From the NCBI GenBank assembly GCA_017854795.1, contig JAFMHB010000004.1, positions 68,504-132,503 of the forward strand: 64,000 nt of DNA, read 5' to 3'. The position numbers and the translations under genes are program-made. Below, piece by piece: positions 63,735-64,000 of the stretch (position 1 is the first letter of the stretch; the number at the start of each line of letters is the position of its first letter). Source of the DNA: Candidatus Nanopelagicales bacterium (lineage in GTDB: Bacteria; Actinomycetota; Actinomycetes; S36-B12). The notes beneath the pieces are model-generated. The model was given only the letters and a program-made list of their open reading frames with translations, was not told the origin of the DNA and made no database searches.

Positions 63735-63746
63735 ACGCACGTGCGT
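63735..63746. promoter_or_regulatory. 12-bp perfect palindrome between ileS and the next gene
   Basis: ACGCACGTGCGT, flanked by an imperfect continuation (TACC on one side and GGTA on the other). It sits in the divergent space of ileS and the lysine-rich protein, about 100 bases before ileS. Likely a regulator site for one or both; protein unknown. Confidence 0.5.
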
Positions 63747-63818
63747 CGGTAGGCGCACTTTCACATATTCACATGCAGGCAACCCAGAGTAGTCTATTGA
63801 TTTAAGGGGGCGGCGAGG

Positions 63819-64000
63819 TTGGTCGCGAAAAAAGTTCAGTCGAAAAAGATTGCTGCTAAAAAGTCGGTAGCAGTTAAGGCTCCTGCCAAGAAAGCCCCGG
63901 CCAAGAAAGCTCCGGCTAAGAAAGCTCCGGCTAAGAAAGCTCCGGCTAAGAAAGCGCCGGCTAAGAAAGCGCCGGCTAAGAAAGCTCCGGCCAAGAAAGC
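63819..64000 (+). CDS. Lysine/alanine-rich N-terminus of a probable TraR/DksA-type protein, cut by window end
   Basis: Frame opens after a TGA at 63801; TTG 63819 is preceded by AAGGGGG. It reads [21 protein letters not shown] and then seven complete AKKAP units, to the window edge. Such tails bind nucleic acids nonspecifically. In actinobacteria the gene next to ileS/lspA encodes a TraR/DksA zinc-finger protein that often has a lysine-rich extension, so I infer that, but a histone H1-like protein is also possible as the diagnostic domain lies outside. Confidence 0.6.
   Translation, partial: MVAKKVQSKKIAAKKSVAVKAPAKKAPAKKAPAKKAPAKKAPAKKAPAKKAPAKKAPAKK
63885..64000. repeat. 15-bp tandem repeat coding AKKAP
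   Basis: Seven complete copies of GCYAAGAAAGCNCCG plus an eighth cut at the window end. Copies differ only at third codon positions (GCC/GCT/GCG), so they evolve under protein-level selection or recent duplication. Unit number could vary between strains. Confidence 0.9.

Noticed and set aside
63632-63818. T-box riboswitch upstream of ileS
   Set aside because: T-boxes control ileS in other actinobacteria, but neither the conserved TGGN antiterminator bulge nor a specifier hairpin could be found here.
1-64000. Horizontal transfer islands, insertion sequences, prophage or defence systems
   Set aside because: No transposase, integrase, phage or restriction genes and no abrupt composition change were noticed.

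Overview
The window reads as a contiguous piece of chromosome from an actinobacterium (Actinomycetota). The evidence is gene content and order: a division/cell-wall (dcw) cluster without ftsA and followed by pgeF-yggS-sepF-yggT; a MurE with the meso-DAP-type DNPR motif; class II DAHP synthase; a PASTA-domain Ser/Thr kinase; heterodimeric lycopene cyclase CrtYc/CrtYd; DUF3040, DUF3048 and SAV_6107-like HEPN families; frequent GTG/TTG starts; and an SOS box of the TCGAAC-N4-GTTCGA type. Base composition looks close to 50 percent GC by eye, low for actinobacteria. Gene packing is very tight (many ATGA/TGATG overlaps, three tail-to-tail pairs sharing a stop codon). This suits a small-genome, probably aquatic lineage, but the genus cannot be fixed from the sequence alone. 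No rRNA, tRNA, insertion sequence, prophage or CRISPR array was seen.

Layout. 1-8 kb: end of a secreted NlpC/P60 peptidoglycan hydrolase, a long-chain acyl-CoA ligase, two SRPBCC proteins around a metallophosphoesterase, an ArsA-like protein without a P-loop, glucokinase, a small membrane protein and a carboxylesterase. 8-16 kb: PlsC-type acyltransferase, glycerol kinase, a phosphofructokinase with pyrophosphate-type active-site residues, DAHP synthase, Ogt, a PASTA kinase and a NadR-like P-loop kinase. 16-25.5 kb: a carotenoid island (crtYc-crtYd; crtE-crtI-crtB; cruF-glycosyltransferase-second desaturase) with a cation/proton antiporter inserted. It points to a glycosylated, hydroxylated gamma-carotene-type pigment. 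25.5-28.4 kb: a GntR regulator with a perfect palindrome over its start, ACC deaminase, an SRPBCC protein and a YbaK-type deacylase. 28.4-34 kb: an SOS operon, LexA box then HEPN protein, error-prone polymerase DnaE2 and DinB. 34-42.3 kb: small membrane and conserved actinobacterial proteins, a decayed secreted lipase, a HelD-like RNA polymerase helicase, a phosphopantetheinyl transferase fused to DUF3293, and a DUF3048 lipoprotein.

42.4-60.5 kb is the dcw cluster: mraZ with its own 10-bp repeat operator, a structured RNA matching the position of the actinobacterial mraW RNA motif, an unannotated 47-residue membrane protein, then rsmH-ftsL-ftsI-murE-murF-mraY-murD-ftsW-murG-murC-ftsQ-ftsZ-pgeF-yggS-sepF-yggT. 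DivIVA, usually next, is missing and yggT instead meets ileS tail to tail. The window ends in the lysine-rich start of a protein that is probably the TraR/DksA-type protein usually found near ileS and lspA.

The most interesting points are the SOS mutagenesis operon with a structured leader, the PPTase-DUF3293 fusion, the mraZ/RNA/47-residue-protein arrangement at the head of the dcw cluster, the carotenoid glycoside set with a coupled 19-codon leader ORF, the ACC deaminase-GntR pair, and the pseudogene of a secreted lipase.
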